Notes: generated from the letters alone by a model not told the origin. 64,000 nt of DNA from Onstottus_B sp049273855 (GCA_049273855.1 JBASRN010000022.1:15888-79887), one strand, 5' to 3'. Counted from the stretch's first letter, positions 16,800 through 26,310 are shown. Translations and numbers: made by a program.

Positions 16800-17174
16800 A
16801 TGCGAAGCAAGCTGGCAGGTCTCTTGCTTATTCTCTCACTGATGGTGCTGGCGCTGCCCGCGGCGGCGCTTGGCCAGGATAGAGAAGGGTACGGAGGGTA
16901 CGTCAGACGCGATAAGAATGGCGTCAGGGTCGGTGACGGTCGAATCACTCTGTTCGACGGCCCCGGCATCGTGAATTACCAGTACAGACAAAGATGGATG
17001 TCCGGTCCGGGCGGCGCAGCTACCGTGATTGGTATCGGCGCGGGAGCGGGCGCGGCGACGGGCGCCGTAGTCAAAGGCAAGAAGGGCGCTGTTGTGGGTG
17101 CCCTTGTCGGCGCGGGAGCCGCCACGGGCGTTTGGCTGTACAAGAATAGAACCATAAAACGCAGAATCTTCTGA
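16800..17174 (+). CDS. Small exported glycine-zipper protein
   Basis: A 124-aa protein with a clear signal peptide (LAGLLLILSLMVLALPAAALG, cleaved near AAALGQ). GGAGG lies 6 bp before the ATG. The C-terminal half is a Gly/Ala zipper (GIGAGAGAATGAVVKGKKGA) that could insert in or pack against the outer membrane, and it ends with a basic tail. Function unknown. Proteins with the same layout occur at 24918, 30880 and 51275 in this window. Confidence 0.65.
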   Translation: MRSKLAGLLLILSLMVLALPAAALGQDREGYGGYVRRDKNGVRVGDGRITLFDGPGIVNYQYRQRWMSGPGGAATVIGIGAGAGAATGAVVKGKKGAVVGALVGAGAATGVWLYKNRTIKRRIF

Positions 17175-17181
17175 TTTGGGG

Positions 17182-17203
17182 GCGGCGGTAAATCGCCGCT
17201 TTC
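17182..17203 (+). terminator. Possible terminator hairpin
   Basis: GCGGCG (17182-17187) pairs with CGCCGC (17194-17199) over a 6-nt loop, then TTTC. It sits 8 bp after the stop of the 16800 gene, between convergent genes. The T-run is short, so efficiency is doubtful. Confidence 0.35.
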
Positions 17204-17325
17204 GGGCGCGGGCACTCTCTCTAAATTCGTCCGCGCTCATTCTGCAGGCTCGGCGGTGTTTGGGCATCGCCGGGCCGTCTGTTTTTGACCGACCCGCCAA
17301 ACCCGTCTCAACGCCTTAAGTGCCA

Positions 17326-18264
17326 TCAGTCAGTCAGAATGTTCTTGTAGACCTGTGTATCCACGTTGCCGCCGCTCACGACGCAGCACACCGAGCGGCC
17401 GCGATAGCGATCTGGGTCGGTCAAAAGCGCACCGATCGCGAGTGCGCCCGTCGGCTCGGCTTTCAGGTTCGCAAGCGAGAACATCAGCCGCACCGCTTCT
17501 TTGATGTTCTCTTCGGGCACTTCGACGATTCCGCCTAATCCATCCTTCAAAATCGCCCAGTTGTGCTGTCCCACGCTGAGAGTGCGCGCCCCGTCGGCGA
17601 TTGTTTGGGGTTCAGCCTCGTTAGTAACGATGTGCCCCGCTCGAAGCGAACGCGCCGCATCGTTAGCCAGCAGCGGCTCCGCCCCGACGACTTGAATGTC
17701 TCGGCGTGAGGCGCGGATGCCGGTGATGAGTCCCGATGTGAGCCCGCCGCCTCCGACTGGCGCGACGACTACGTCGAACACGCGGCCGAGCGCGGCGATT
17801 TCTTCTCCAAGACTCGCATTACCCCCGATTACCAACTCATCGTCGAACGCGCTTGCAACGAAAGCGTCGGGACTGGCAGCCGCAAGCTCAGCGACGCGGG
17901 CTGCCCGGCTCGTTTGAGCCACGTCGATCAAGTCGACCTCGCCGCCGTACTCACGCACCGCGTCGATCTTCACTTGAGCGGAAGTCGCGGGCATCACGAT
18001 GGTGCAGGACTTGCCTAGCAAAGAGCATGCATAGGCCATCGCTTGGCCGAAGTTCCCGGAGGAAGCCGCGATGATCTTGTTTTCCTGGACCTGCGAAGCG
18101 ACGTTGTAAGCCGCCCTGAACTTGAAGCTGCCGGTGTGCTGAAAGGTCTCGCTGGCAATGGTGAGGGACGCACCCAGAAGCTTCGCTAACCGCGGAGCTT
18201 CGATGATCGTCGTCGGTCTTATCACTTCTCGAAGAGGTGGCGCGGATCGTCGAGGTTGTTCCAT
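17326..18264 (-). CDS. PLP-dependent threonine/serine dehydratase family
   Basis: A 312-aa fold-type II PLP enzyme. The Schiff-base lysine is in HTGSFKFRAAYN, ASSGNFGQA contacts the substrate carboxylate, and GGGGLTSGL grips the phosphate. This matches catabolic threonine dehydratase and serine racemase, which deaminate Thr or Ser to 2-oxoacids. No C-terminal ACT regulatory domain is present, so the biosynthetic allosteric IlvA type is unlikely. It is transcribed in the same direction as the two acyl-CoA ligases upstream, though a repeat element separates them. Confidence 0.85.
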   Translation of the reverse strand: MEQPRRSAPPLREVIRPTTIIEAPRLAKLLGASLTIASETFQHTGSFKFRAAYNVASQVQENKIIAASSGNFGQAMAYACSLLGKSCTIVMPATSAQVKIDAVREYGGEVDLIDVAQTSRAARVAELAAASPDAFVASAFDDELVIGGNASLGEEIAALGRVFDVVVAPVGGGGLTSGLITGIRASRRDIQVVGAEPLLANDAARSLRAGHIVTNEAEPQTIADGARTLSVGQHNWAILKDGLGGIVEVPEENIKEAVRLMFSLANLKAEPTGALAIGALLTDPDRYRGRSVCCVVSGGNVDTQVYKNILTD

Positions 18265-18284
18265 ATGTCAAGATCCCTCTGTTT

Positions 18285-18356
18285 GCCACGAGGACACAAA
18301 GGCACCAAGGAAACACCAAGACTTCGTGCTGCTTTGAGCCTTAGTGCCTTCGTGGC
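18285..18356. repeat. Tandem-repeat hairpin, CACGAAG class
   Basis: The left arm is made of short related units (GCCACGAGGACACAAAGG, CACCAAGG). The right arm ends CCTTAGTGCCTTCGTGGC and pairs with it imperfectly. It lies between the dehydratase and the first ligase. A sister copy is at 21760-21835. Confidence 0.6.
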
Positions 18357-18375
18357 GGGTACCTTTCGAAGGTCG

Positions 18376-19938
18376 TTAGTGGACGCGCTTATCGTAACCC
18401 GACCAGTATTTCTCGCGGAGTTCCTTCTTCAATATCTTTCCGGTTCCGCCCTTGGGAAGCTCGGCGAAGAACTCGATCGACTTGGGAACCTTAAATCCGG
18501 GTAGTTTTGTCCGGCAATGATCGATGATGTCTTTCCCAGTCGCGGTCTCGCCGGGCTTTAGCACCACCAGCGCCATTGGTACTTCGCCCCACCGCTCGTC
18601 GGGCACGGCAATCACCGCGCACTCAAGCACCGCCGGGTGTGAGAAGACGGCTTTCTCGACTTCAATAGAAGCGATGTTCTCGCCGCCTGAGATGATAATG
18701 TCCTTCGTGCGATCGACGATCAGCAGGTAACCCTCTTCGTCGATCACACCCATATCACCGGTGTGAAGCCAGCCGCCACGCATTACGTTGGCCGTGTCCT
18801 CGGGCTGCTTCCAGTAGCCGTGCATCACATTATCGGCTCGCACGACCACTTCACCGACGCTCACTCCATCGTGGGGAACGGGCCTCTCGTCTGTGTCAAA
18901 GATGTCCAGTTCGACACCGGGCATGGGGTAGCCGGCCATCGCTTGCCGCCTCCAGCGTTCTTCGTCGGGAAGGCCTTCCAGATGGTTCTTTATGAAGGAT
19001 TGACTGAGAACGGGTGTGGTTTCAGTGAGACCATAGCCGCCGTAGCAACGGCAACCGAGCGCGCGCTCGACATCGCGCATCAGCTCCATCGCGGAAGCCG
19101 CGCCGCCGATCGCCACGTAGTCAAGACTCGACAAGTCAAACTCCTTGATCTTCGGATGATGAATCAACGCGGTCGCCATGGTCGGCACCATCGCGAAATT
19201 CGTCACTCGCTCGCGCTGTATCAGCTCGAGCACCTCGGTCGGGTCGAACCTCCTGGTCATCACGTGGCGCGCGCCCATACACGTCAGGGTGTGCGGAGTG
19301 CCCCAGCCATTCACATGAAACAACGGAATGGTGTGAAGCTGGACGATTGATTCTTTGACTCCCAATCCTCCGATGACCTGCATCGCGTGCATATAGAGAT
19401 TCCGATGAGTCATCATCACGCCTTTCGGGTTCGCGGTCGTTCCCGAGGTGTAAAACAGCTCCGCCAGGTCATCGTCCTGGATATCGGAGGGAGGCGCGAA
19501 ACTGGCTTCGGCAGCCGCAAGAAGCGGTTCGTACTGGCTCTCGATTGCGATGTAGTGTCTTACGGTTGCGCACTGCGGGCGCAGTGCGTCTACCAGCGGT
19601 TGAAAGTCAGCGTTGTAGAAGACTGCGACTGATTCCGAGTTGTTAAGAATGTAGGCGATCTCTCCAGGCGTCAGCCTGATGTTCAACGGAAGGAGCACCG
19701 AGCCCATCTGCACGACGCCGTAGTAGGCTTCGAGCAGTTCGTGCGAGTTATAACCGAGCCACGCGACTCGCTCGCCGCGCGCGATGCCCAGACCGATCAG
19801 CGCGTTGGTCAGGCGATCGCAGCGCTCGCCGTACTCACGGTAAGTGAAGCGCTTGTCTCCGTCGACTATGCCCAGCTTGTTGGGAAATTGCGAGACAGCG
19901 CGTTGTTTGAATCTGATGGGTGTAAGAGTTCGATTCAT
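18376..19938 (-). CDS. Acyl-CoA ligase (AMP-forming), fatty-acid type
   Basis: A 520-aa ANL-superfamily enzyme that activates a carboxylic acid to acyl-AMP and then acyl-CoA. The P-loop-like A3 motif is YTSGTTANPKGVMMTHRN. The YGLTETTP motif, GWLHTGDMGVIDEEGYL and the hinge DRTKDIIISGGENI are all present, as is the C-terminal catalytic Lys in PKGGTGKILKKEL. The sequence resembles medium/long-chain fatty acyl-CoA synthetases. Chain length cannot be read from the sequence. It lies next to a paralog at 20045, about 100 bp apart, with a repeat hairpin between. Confidence 0.9.
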   Translation of the reverse strand: MNRTLTPIRFKQRAVSQFPNKLGIVDGDKRFTYREYGERCDRLTNALIGLGIARGERVAWLGYNSHELLEAYYGVVQMGSVLLPLNIRLTPGEIAYILNNSESVAVFYNADFQPLVDALRPQCATVRHYIAIESQYEPLLAAAEASFAPPSDIQDDDLAELFYTSGTTANPKGVMMTHRNLYMHAMQVIGGLGVKESIVQLHTIPLFHVNGWGTPHTLTCMGARHVMTRRFDPTEVLELIQRERVTNFAMVPTMATALIHHPKIKEFDLSSLDYVAIGGAASAMELMRDVERALGCRCYGGYGLTETTPVLSQSFIKNHLEGLPDEERWRRQAMAGYPMPGVELDIFDTDERPVPHDGVSVGEVVVRADNVMHGYWKQPEDTANVMRGGWLHTGDMGVIDEEGYLLIVDRTKDIIISGGENIASIEVEKAVFSHPAVLECAVIAVPDERWGEVPMALVVLKPGETATGKDIIDHCRTKLPGFKVPKSIEFFAELPKGGTGKILKKELREKYWSGYDKRVH

Positions 19939-19953
19939 TTATTCCTGCAAGCC

Positions 19954-20030
19954 GCCGATGAACGCAGATGACGCGGATGGGAGAAGCCGCTTTTCCTATC
20001 TGTGTTCATTTGTGTTCATCCGTGGTTCCT
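19954..20030. repeat. Tandem-repeat hairpin, GATGAACGC class
   Basis: The left arm has CGATGAACGCAGATGACGCG. The right arm carries TATCTGTGTTCATTTGTGTTC and ends ATCCGTGG, which pairs with it. Units of 9-10 nt are repeated in each arm. It lies between the two acyl-CoA ligase genes. Confidence 0.6.
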
Positions 20031-20044
20031 TTCTGTTCGTGAAT

Positions 20045-21604
20045 TTAACTGATGAGCCGCGACCGACCCTGCCAGTATTTCTCGCGCAATTGCTTCTTCA
20101 ATATCTTTCCGGTGCCACCCTTCGGCAACTCGCCGTCGATGATCTCCACCGAACGCGGCACTTTGTAGTTTGCCAGCCGCTCGCGGCAAAACTCAATGAG
20201 GTGTTCGGGCTCGACGCGCTCACCGTCGCACAAAGTCACGCAGGCGTGAACTGCCTCACCCCAGTCGGCATCAGGCACCGGGATCACCGCCGCTTCCTTG
20301 ATCGCCGGGTGCGCGTAGAGGACGGCTTCGACTTCTGTCGAGTAGACGTTCTCACCCCCGGTCACGATCATGTCTTTTTTGCGATCGACCAGGTAAAGGT
20401 AGCCCTCTTCATCGACGGTCGCCAGATCGCCCGTGCGAAGCCATCCATCGATAAGGGCCAGCTCCGTGTCGGCGGGCCGCTTCCAGTAGCCCGCCATGAT
20501 GTTCGGCCCGCGCGCGATGATCTCGCCCACGTCGCCCGGTTTCACATCGTTGCCGTCGGGATCGACCACTCGCACGTCAACGCCCGGCACCGGTTTGCCG
20601 CATGAAGCGAGCCTCCGTTCGGCGTTCTCATCGGTCCTCGCATGATCTTCGGCGGACAGCACGGTCAGAAGAGGCGACGCTTCGGTCAGCCCGTAGCCCT
20701 GTCCGAATTGGCAGCCGAACACTTTCATCGCTCGCCTCAGCACTTCGGGCGCGATAGGCGATGCTCCGTAGGTGATGTGCCGCAACGATGACAGGTCGTA
20801 TGAATCGAGGCCCGGCTCCTGGAGCAGGAAGTTGATCATCGTCGGAACAAACAACGCCAGCGAGATTCGCTCTCGTGCAATCGTTTCAAGGACGTGCTTC
20901 GGGTCGAATCGTGGGATGAACGCCTGAGTCGCGCCGCGCGCGGTGTTCGAGAAGACCGCTGCCCCATCTGCAAGGTGAAACATCGGCGCGGAGTGCAGGT
21001 AAATGTCCGAAGGAAGATATTGATAGACGCCTTCCGAATGGGCCATGTTCGAAAGCATGTTAAGGTGCGTGAGCATCACACCCTTCGGCTCGCCGGTCGT
21101 GCCCGAAGTGTAGAACAACCCGAGCAATTCCTTGTCGTCGATCTTCGGCGCGTCAACAAGAGGAGGGCTACTGGCGATCAGTTCTTCATAAGCGACAAAG
21201 CCCGGGGCGGGATGATCGGCGATTGAGATAAACTGCTCGACCGTTTCAAGCTGCGAGCGAACCGCTTCAAGCGCCGGCGTGAGCGCGGCGTCAACTGCAA
21301 TCGCGCGCGAACCGGAGTGGTCGAGGATGTACTTGATCTCCCTGGGAGGAATGCGGAAGTTGATTGGGACCGCGACGGCGCCGATCTGCGCGATGCCGTA
21401 ATACAGCTCGAAGAACCGATGACAGTTGAGCGCCAGGACCGCGACCCGATCGCCCCGCTCGATTCCTAGTCCGAGTAACGCCGTTGAAAGCCGATCGACT
21501 CGTTCGTTGAGTTCGCTGAAGGTATACCGTGTGCTTCCGCAGATCGCCGCCGTCTTGCTAGGGCTGGAAGCCACGGACTTCTTGAGCCCGTCAACGATGC
21601 TCAT
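20045..21604 (-). CDS. Acyl-CoA ligase (AMP-forming), paralog
   Basis: A 519-aa protein from ATG 21604 (MSIVDGLKKSV). The frame stays open 62 codons further upstream, but that part overlaps a repeat hairpin, reads as non-coding, and would exceed the paralog's length. The core motifs are YTSGTTGEPKGVMLTHLN, YGLTEASP, GWLRTGDLATVDEEGYLYLV, DRKKDMIVTGGENV and PKGGTGKILKKQL. It is co-oriented with the 18376 ligase, so it is probably a duplicated pair for different acyl substrates. Confidence 0.9.
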   Translation of the reverse strand: MSIVDGLKKSVASSPSKTAAICGSTRYTFSELNERVDRLSTALLGLGIERGDRVAVLALNCHRFFELYYGIAQIGAVAVPINFRIPPREIKYILDHSGSRAIAVDAALTPALEAVRSQLETVEQFISIADHPAPGFVAYEELIASSPPLVDAPKIDDKELLGLFYTSGTTGEPKGVMLTHLNMLSNMAHSEGVYQYLPSDIYLHSAPMFHLADGAAVFSNTARGATQAFIPRFDPKHVLETIARERISLALFVPTMINFLLQEPGLDSYDLSSLRHITYGASPIAPEVLRRAMKVFGCQFGQGYGLTEASPLLTVLSAEDHARTDENAERRLASCGKPVPGVDVRVVDPDGNDVKPGDVGEIIARGPNIMAGYWKRPADTELALIDGWLRTGDLATVDEEGYLYLVDRKKDMIVTGGENVYSTEVEAVLYAHPAIKEAAVIPVPDADWGEAVHACVTLCDGERVEPEHLIEFCRERLANYKVPRSVEIIDGELPKGGTGKILKKQLREKYWQGRSRLIS

Positions 21605-21759
21605 CGGGGACCCCGCTAGATTGTCGTTTGAATCGCTCAAAGCCGCGCTCACTGGCCTCGAGTGCAGGCAACCATCGCACAACTGGAGTTGGCTTGTAAA
21701 GCCCGCCAATGCTCGGGTAGTGGGGTAATAATGTGTTGATGCCTGGTGCCGCCGCTCCT

Positions 21760-21835
21760 GCCACGAAGACACTGAGACACAAAGCCGCACAAAGAAAAGC
21801 TTTGTGAAGCTTCGTGTCGTTGGTGACTTAGTGGC
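21760..21835. repeat. Tandem-repeat hairpin, CACGAAG class
   Basis: The left arm starts GCCACGAAGACACTGAGACA and continues CAAAGCCGCACAAAG. The right arm is CTTTGTGAAGCTTCGTGTC, then GGTGACTTAGTGGC. The tip is an A-rich loop flanked by GCACAAAG and CTTTGTG. It is the same class as 18285-18356 and lies in the divergent region between the 20045 ligase and the 21961 gene, which otherwise shows no gene from 21605 to 21960. Confidence 0.65.
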
Positions 21836-21960
21836 GAGACTCTTCTCAACACGCTATTGCACCACTACCAATGCTCGCGCCAGCGCACTATGCATCAACA
21901 CCGCGCGCGATGAATTCGAACAATGTTAGAATCGTCGAGCACCGCAACCAGGGTGAGATA

Positions 21961-23967
21961 GTGACCACGCAATCTTTTCTGTCAGCGCTTGTTTGCATAG
22001 CCATCGCGTCTGGTTCGACTACGTCTCGGACCTCTCAGTCGCGACAGCAGGAGCAACCTTCCCAGAACAACGTTCGCAGGAACCCGCGAGCCACAACCAC
22101 GGCGAGGGCAAGCGCTGACTCGATCAAGACAATCCGTTCGCTTGACCGCATCGAATCGCAAGCTGATTTCGACCGGTTAGCGCGAGTCTACTATCGAGGG
22201 CGGTTCTACGCCTTGCCGCACATGATGTTCGTGATCGATCGGCGAGCTGGCGATCGCGTCTACTACGTCAACTCGAACGCGTACAAGTTTCACAAGGATT
22301 TCGTCAACGCAACCTACCTGTCGCTCGAGCGCGGGCGTGCCTTCTACGAAAACAACTATCTGAAGGCGGATAGACGCTTCATTCTTGGGACAATTGCGTT
22401 TCAAACGGCGTCCGGCAAGTTCACGTTCGAATTCTGGGAAGGCGACCGCCTAACCGGTGAATTGCTCGCCGAGGGCCACGCGTCTTTAACCGGGAGTTTC
22501 TTCGCGAAGCTCTCCTTCAAGCCGAATTCGCTCGCTCAAGAAAAACTCGCCGCGATGGTAAACGCCGACCGCGGAACAACCCCGATCCCGGTGCTTACAG
22601 CGCGCGAGCTTGCGGCGGACGGGCAGTATCAACCACTCAATCTCGGCGCGGGGATTGGCCAGCTTCGAATACTCGACCGCGTGACTCCGGAGACCGTCAT
22701 CGATCGCAACCAGATCGTCATCTTCAAGGAAGCGCCCGTGCAACTGACGCCTCTTTCGGGGATCATCACCACCGAGACCGCTTCGCCTCTGTCACACGTC
22801 AACATGCTCGCGAAGTCGTGGGGCATTCCGAACGCGCGAATCAGGAACGCCGACGAGCTCTTCAAACAACTCGAAGGCAAGTACGTCCGGCTCGAAGTCG
22901 GCGAGAACGACTACAGCCTTGCACCCGCCGACCCGCGGGAGGTGGAAGACCGGAATCGCCAGTGGATGAAGCGCGGCGATCTGGTCACGCCTCGCGCTGA
23001 TCTCGACTACGATCGACTGACGGATCTCAGCAGTCAACGAGCGCGCCACGCGCTTCGGTTCGGAGCGAAATCTGCGAACCTGGGCGAGTTAATGAACGCG
23101 CGGCTGCCCGGGCTTCGGGTCCCGCCTGGATTCGCGATCCCGTTTCGCAGCTACCAGGAATTCATTCGCCTGAATAGGCTTGAAGAGCGCATCGCATCGA
23201 CTGTGGAAGAAGACCGGTTCGTTCACGATCCAAGGTACCGCAGGACGCGGCTCGCCGAGATTCGCCTGTGGATTCAGTCCGGCAAGCATGACGACGCTTT
23301 CAAAGAGAAAGTACTCGCAAAGGTTCATCGCGAATACGCAGGGAAAGGTCTGTTCGCACGAAGCTCAACCAATGCCGAGGACCTTCCGAACTTTAGCGGC
23401 GCGGGCTTGTACACGACCGTGCCCAACCTGCGCGGCGACCAGCAACTGCTTGAAGCGATAAAGACGGTTTGGGCGTCGGTCTGGAACTACGAAGCGTACG
23501 AAGCGCGCGAGAGCTTCGGGATGAACCATTTTGGAGTTTACCCGGCGGTGTTGATTCAGGAGGGAATCGACGCCGACAGCGCCGGGGTCGTGATCACGAC
23601 TGATCCATTCAACCCTGCCGATCGCGGGGCGGTTTACATCAATGCCAAGCGCGGACTCGGAATAAAAGTTGTCGAGGGAAAACGGGTTGCCGAGCAAATC
23701 ATCTATCGCCCTCGCTCGGGGACCCTTCAGGTGCTGACTCGCTCGGACGAAGACACGATGCTTGCGTTTGATGAACGCGGCGGCATAAGGGAACTCAAGA
23801 TCGAGCAGCATCGCGCGGTGCTCACCGATCAGATGGCGAGACGGCTGGCTGGAGCGGCGATTCAGATCAAACGCATATTTGGCGGGCGCGACCAGGACAT
23901 CGAGTGGGTCTACTCGAAGGAACGGCTGTTTATTGTTCAGTCGCGTCCTTACGTCGAGGGAAACTAG
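21961..23967 (+). CDS. PEP synthase/glucan water dikinase-like protein with putative signal peptide
   Basis: A 668-aa protein from GTG 21961 (GGTGA just upstream). In-frame ATGs at 21871 and 21910 are possible alternatives. The N-terminus (TTQSFLSALVCIAIASGST) resembles a signal peptide. Residues about 255-300 hold a phosphohistidine swivelling domain, TASPLSHVNMLAKSWGIPNA with His279. The C-terminal half is a PEP/pyruvate-binding ATP-grasp domain (FGAKSANLGEL; ARSSTNAEDLPNFSGAGLYT; AGVVITTDPFNPADRGAVY; IEWVYSKERLFIVQSRPY). The His-domain-first order is that of alpha-glucan, water dikinase, not PpsA. Such enzymes need cytosolic ATP, so an exported copy would be odd. The substrate is unknown. 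Confidence 0.75.
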   Translation: MTTQSFLSALVCIAIASGSTTSRTSQSRQQEQPSQNNVRRNPRATTTARASADSIKTIRSLDRIESQADFDRLARVYYRGRFYALPHMMFVIDRRAGDRVYYVNSNAYKFHKDFVNATYLSLERGRAFYENNYLKADRRFILGTIAFQTASGKFTFEFWEGDRLTGELLAEGHASLTGSFFAKLSFKPNSLAQEKLAAMVNADRGTTPIPVLTARELAADGQYQPLNLGAGIGQLRILDRVTPETVIDRNQIVIFKEAPVQLTPLSGIITTETASPLSHVNMLAKSWGIPNARIRNADELFKQLEGKYVRLEVGENDYSLAPADPREVEDRNRQWMKRGDLVTPRADLDYDRLTDLSSQRARHALRFGAKSANLGELMNARLPGLRVPPGFAIPFRSYQEFIRLNRLEERIASTVEEDRFVHDPRYRRTRLAEIRLWIQSGKHDDAFKEKVLAKVHREYAGKGLFARSSTNAEDLPNFSGAGLYTTVPNLRGDQQLLEAIKTVWASVWNYEAYEARESFGMNHFGVYPAVLIQEGIDADSAGVVITTDPFNPADRGAVYINAKRGLGIKVVEGKRVAEQIIYRPRSGTLQVLTRSDEDTMLAFDERGGIRELKIEQHRAVLTDQMARRLAGAAIQIKRIFGGRDQDIEWVYSKERLFIVQSRPYVEGN

Positions 23968-23989
23968 AAGCAGCACTCGAGGGCATGGA

Positions 23990-24047
23990 GTTCCGGCTTT
24001 AGCCGGGTTGTGCCGGGCGACCGCAAAGCCCAACCCGATGATGGAAC
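23990..24047. repeat. REP-like hairpin
   Basis: GTTCC (23990-23994) pairs with GGAAC (24043-24047), and CGGGTTG (24004-24010) pairs with CAACCCG (24031-24037). It sits 23 bp after the stop of the 21961 gene in the convergent intergenic region. It resembles dispersed 'GTTCCGGCTTTAGCCGG' elements, and could also act as a transcript end. Confidence 0.5.
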
Positions 24048-24170
24048 GTAGCTCGGAGTTACACCGCGACTCTGGCGACTGCCGTGCGGATCGACAGCGG
24101 AGCCTCAAAGGTCAACACGCGACCGCCCGTCCTAATAGTAACTCCTTAGAAGTCCTGGGCGATGGTGGCT

Positions 24171-24560
24171 TCAAACTACCTTTGGAACCTCTTGTTCGGT
24201 TCGGATGACCACAAGCTCCTGAATGACCGAGGTCGCGATCCGTTCGGCCCCCTTTGTCGAATACAGATAGAACAAGACTCTTGCGCCCGTCTTGAGGTCA
24301 TAAGAAGTTTCACGCTTCGCATTCGACTCCTGGGCGAACGACTCGATCAAAACTGCATCGAGAGTATTGTTGCCGAGCGCTCCACCGGTCAGCACACCTC
24401 GCCTTTTGGCGGGATCGGTTATCAGGAATCTATAAGAGCTATTCCTGGTCCGGATCACGACCTTGTCTTTCGGGTTTAAGTCGTCGAAATCGATGCTCAT
24501 CTGAGATTGTCCGGGAAAGTGAGTCCACTCTCCGCTGTCAAGAACAACGTGACCGTCCAT
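24171..24560 (-). CDS. Hypothetical protein, 129 aa
   Basis: ATG 24560 is preceded by GGAGGGAG with 5-bp spacing, which decides the start over a TTG at 24575. The product is rich in beta strands (VVLDSGEWTHFPG; DKVVIRTRNSSYRFLITDP; VIQELVVI), without signal peptide or membrane helix. I do not recognise a family. It follows the envelope gene at 24918 in the same direction after a 357-bp gap, so it probably has its own promoter. Confidence 0.55.
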   Translation of the reverse strand: MDGHVVLDSGEWTHFPGQSQMSIDFDDLNPKDKVVIRTRNSSYRFLITDPAKRRGVLTGGALGNNTLDAVLIESFAQESNAKRETSYDLKTGARVLFYLYSTKGAERIATSVIQELVVIRTEQEVPKVV

Positions 24561-24917
24561 AACGTCTCCCTCCAATAAAGTGAAGCCACTTGTTTCGTTG
24601 GGCTCCCTAATCGAACGAGCGCATTAGATCATATTGGTGACGGCAGCACATCGGCGCGCGCTCCCAATTTTAGCGGCAGCGGGAGACCAATTATCACGAT
24701 ACAAGTCGTGAGGTTTGCGCCATCCAGGATGGCATAATTGTGCCGAAGTGTTATTGGAGAGAATTTGGTGATTGGGGCTGCAAATCCAGCATCAAAAGCT
24801 CATCCGGTTCAGATGTTTGATCAGGGCCGATGTGGAAACGGGCGGTGACGGGACAAGCGAAACTCGCCGCCGCACCACCCGCATCCCGAGGTCGGAACGT
24901 CCTTAAATGTAACGTTG
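24561..24917. other. 357-bp gap without a recognised gene
   Basis: Both neighbours are on the minus strand. I see no ORF with coding character, no clear hairpin array and no named regulatory motif. It presumably contains the promoter of the 24171 gene. Confidence 0.4.
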
Positions 24918-26006
24918 TCAATTCCTGGGCCGCGCGGTCTTAACGAGCATTTCCGTGCCGTTGTCGAGGATCAAGTCCTTGTTGCCTTCGATAGCGACTG
25001 TTCCGACGCCGGCCGCGCCTCCGATGATTGCGCCTAGCACTGCGCCCTTTCCTCCGCCGGCGATCCCGCCAAGGATCGCACCAGCCGCCGCTCCGACTCC
25101 CCCGCGGACCTGCGAGTCCTTAGTCCGGCTGCTTGTTTCGACGTTTCCTTCTTCGTCAACCTTCTTGACGTGTTCGGATTCGTACACCCTCTGCAGGTCT
25201 GCCGCGAAGGGCAACTGGCGCCCGCTGGGCAGGGTGATTGTGTCAAACTCGAAAGACAGCTCGGTCTTTCCGCTGATGCGGCCGGAGCGGTTGAGCTTCG
25301 AGATGTGGCCGACGACCGTTGCTCCCTCAAACTCCGAGGGCTCGACGACTACGGCATTGAAGGAGTCGCCCACGCGGTTAGTTTTTGTGTCGATCTTCGA
25401 GGTCAGGCGCAGCTTCATGTCGAGGTCGCCGGGCACGTTAACCGGAGCACGATCTCTGTCACGTTGTCTGCCTCGTTCTCCACGGGGCCGATTATCGCGC
25501 GAGGCGTCCCTCGCCTCTTGCTCGTCGCGCGCTCGCTGCGCGTCCGCTTGTTCCTGCGCTCGTTGTGCATCCGCTTGTGCGCGCGCTCGTTGGGCATCGG
25601 CAAGCGCAGCGGCCTTCGCAAGAACAGCCGCGTTTGCGGGAACTACGACATTACGCGCTCGCCCGTAATACGCATCGGCGTATCCCAGCTCGAACCCGAG
25701 GTCGTAACCCTGGCTGTACTCCTCGGATGTTGCGAACTGCGGCGCGAACGATTGATCTCTGCGCTGATACGCATCTGAGCGCTGGAAATCACGCGGGACT
25801 CCCTTGCTCCAATCCGTCTGCCCCTGCTTGAACCCGTCACCGTAGCCTTTCTGGTAGCCCTGCCCGTAAACCGTCTGCGGTTGAGCTTTCTTGACTTGCG
25901 CTCGAGACGTCTTCTTCTGTGCGAACGCCTCCACCGGAGCCGCCGAAACGAGTACGCTCGACAGCAGCGCCACTGTTGCGCAGAATAGTCCAAATGTCTT
26001 TCTCAT
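24918..26006 (-). CDS. Exported Ala/Arg-rich coiled-coil protein with C-terminal glycine zipper
   Basis: A 362-aa protein with a signal peptide (LFCATVALLSSVLVSAAPVEA). A Tyr/Gly-rich region (GYQKGYGDGFKQGQTDW; GYDLGFELGYADAYYGRA) precedes a run of heptad-like ADAQRAR/AQADAQRAQ repeats at about residues 135-170. A folded beta domain (about 195-290, LRLTSKIDTKTNRVGDSFNA) and a glycine zipper (AAAGAILGGIAGGGKGAVLG) follow. The repeated ADAQRAR blocks are prone to slippage. It is likely a periplasmic or outer-membrane structural protein. The function is unknown. Confidence 0.7.
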   Translation of the reverse strand: MRKTFGLFCATVALLSSVLVSAAPVEAFAQKKTSRAQVKKAQPQTVYGQGYQKGYGDGFKQGQTDWSKGVPRDFQRSDAYQRRDQSFAPQFATSEEYSQGYDLGFELGYADAYYGRARNVVVPANAAVLAKAAALADAQRARAQADAQRAQEQADAQRARDEQEARDASRDNRPRGERGRQRDRDRAPVNVPGDLDMKLRLTSKIDTKTNRVGDSFNAVVVEPSEFEGATVVGHISKLNRSGRISGKTELSFEFDTITLPSGRQLPFAADLQRVYESEHVKKVDEEGNVETSSRTKDSQVRGGVGAAAGAILGGIAGGGKGAVLGAIIGGAAGVGTVAIEGNKDLILDNGTEMLVKTARPRN

Positions 26007-26310
26007 GGTGATTGCCTTCCTTATGATCCCACTTGTGCCGAAATAGTGTTGAGCTTGATGCCGTTTTCGTTGGCCACTCTTGGCTCGGGCGTCATCAACT
26101 TGTTTGCCGCTGGTAAGAGCCGAACATCGAAGTAATCAAACTTAAAGGTAGCGCTAAAGGGGTGACAGCGTCAACGAGCCCGATCGAAGGATTGCAGCGT
26201 ATATCGAGCGCACAAATCGCGCACGTTCAGCTATGCACCGCATGACTGACTGGCGGCGAGCTGTGTATAAACACCGACCCGTCGTTACTACGTTTATGGT
26301 TGTGCGCTGA
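26007..26310. other. 304-bp gap, presumed promoter region of the 24918 gene
   Basis: No ORF with coding character and no clear repeat is seen. The ribosome site AAGGAAG of the 24918 gene lies at its left edge. Confidence 0.4.
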
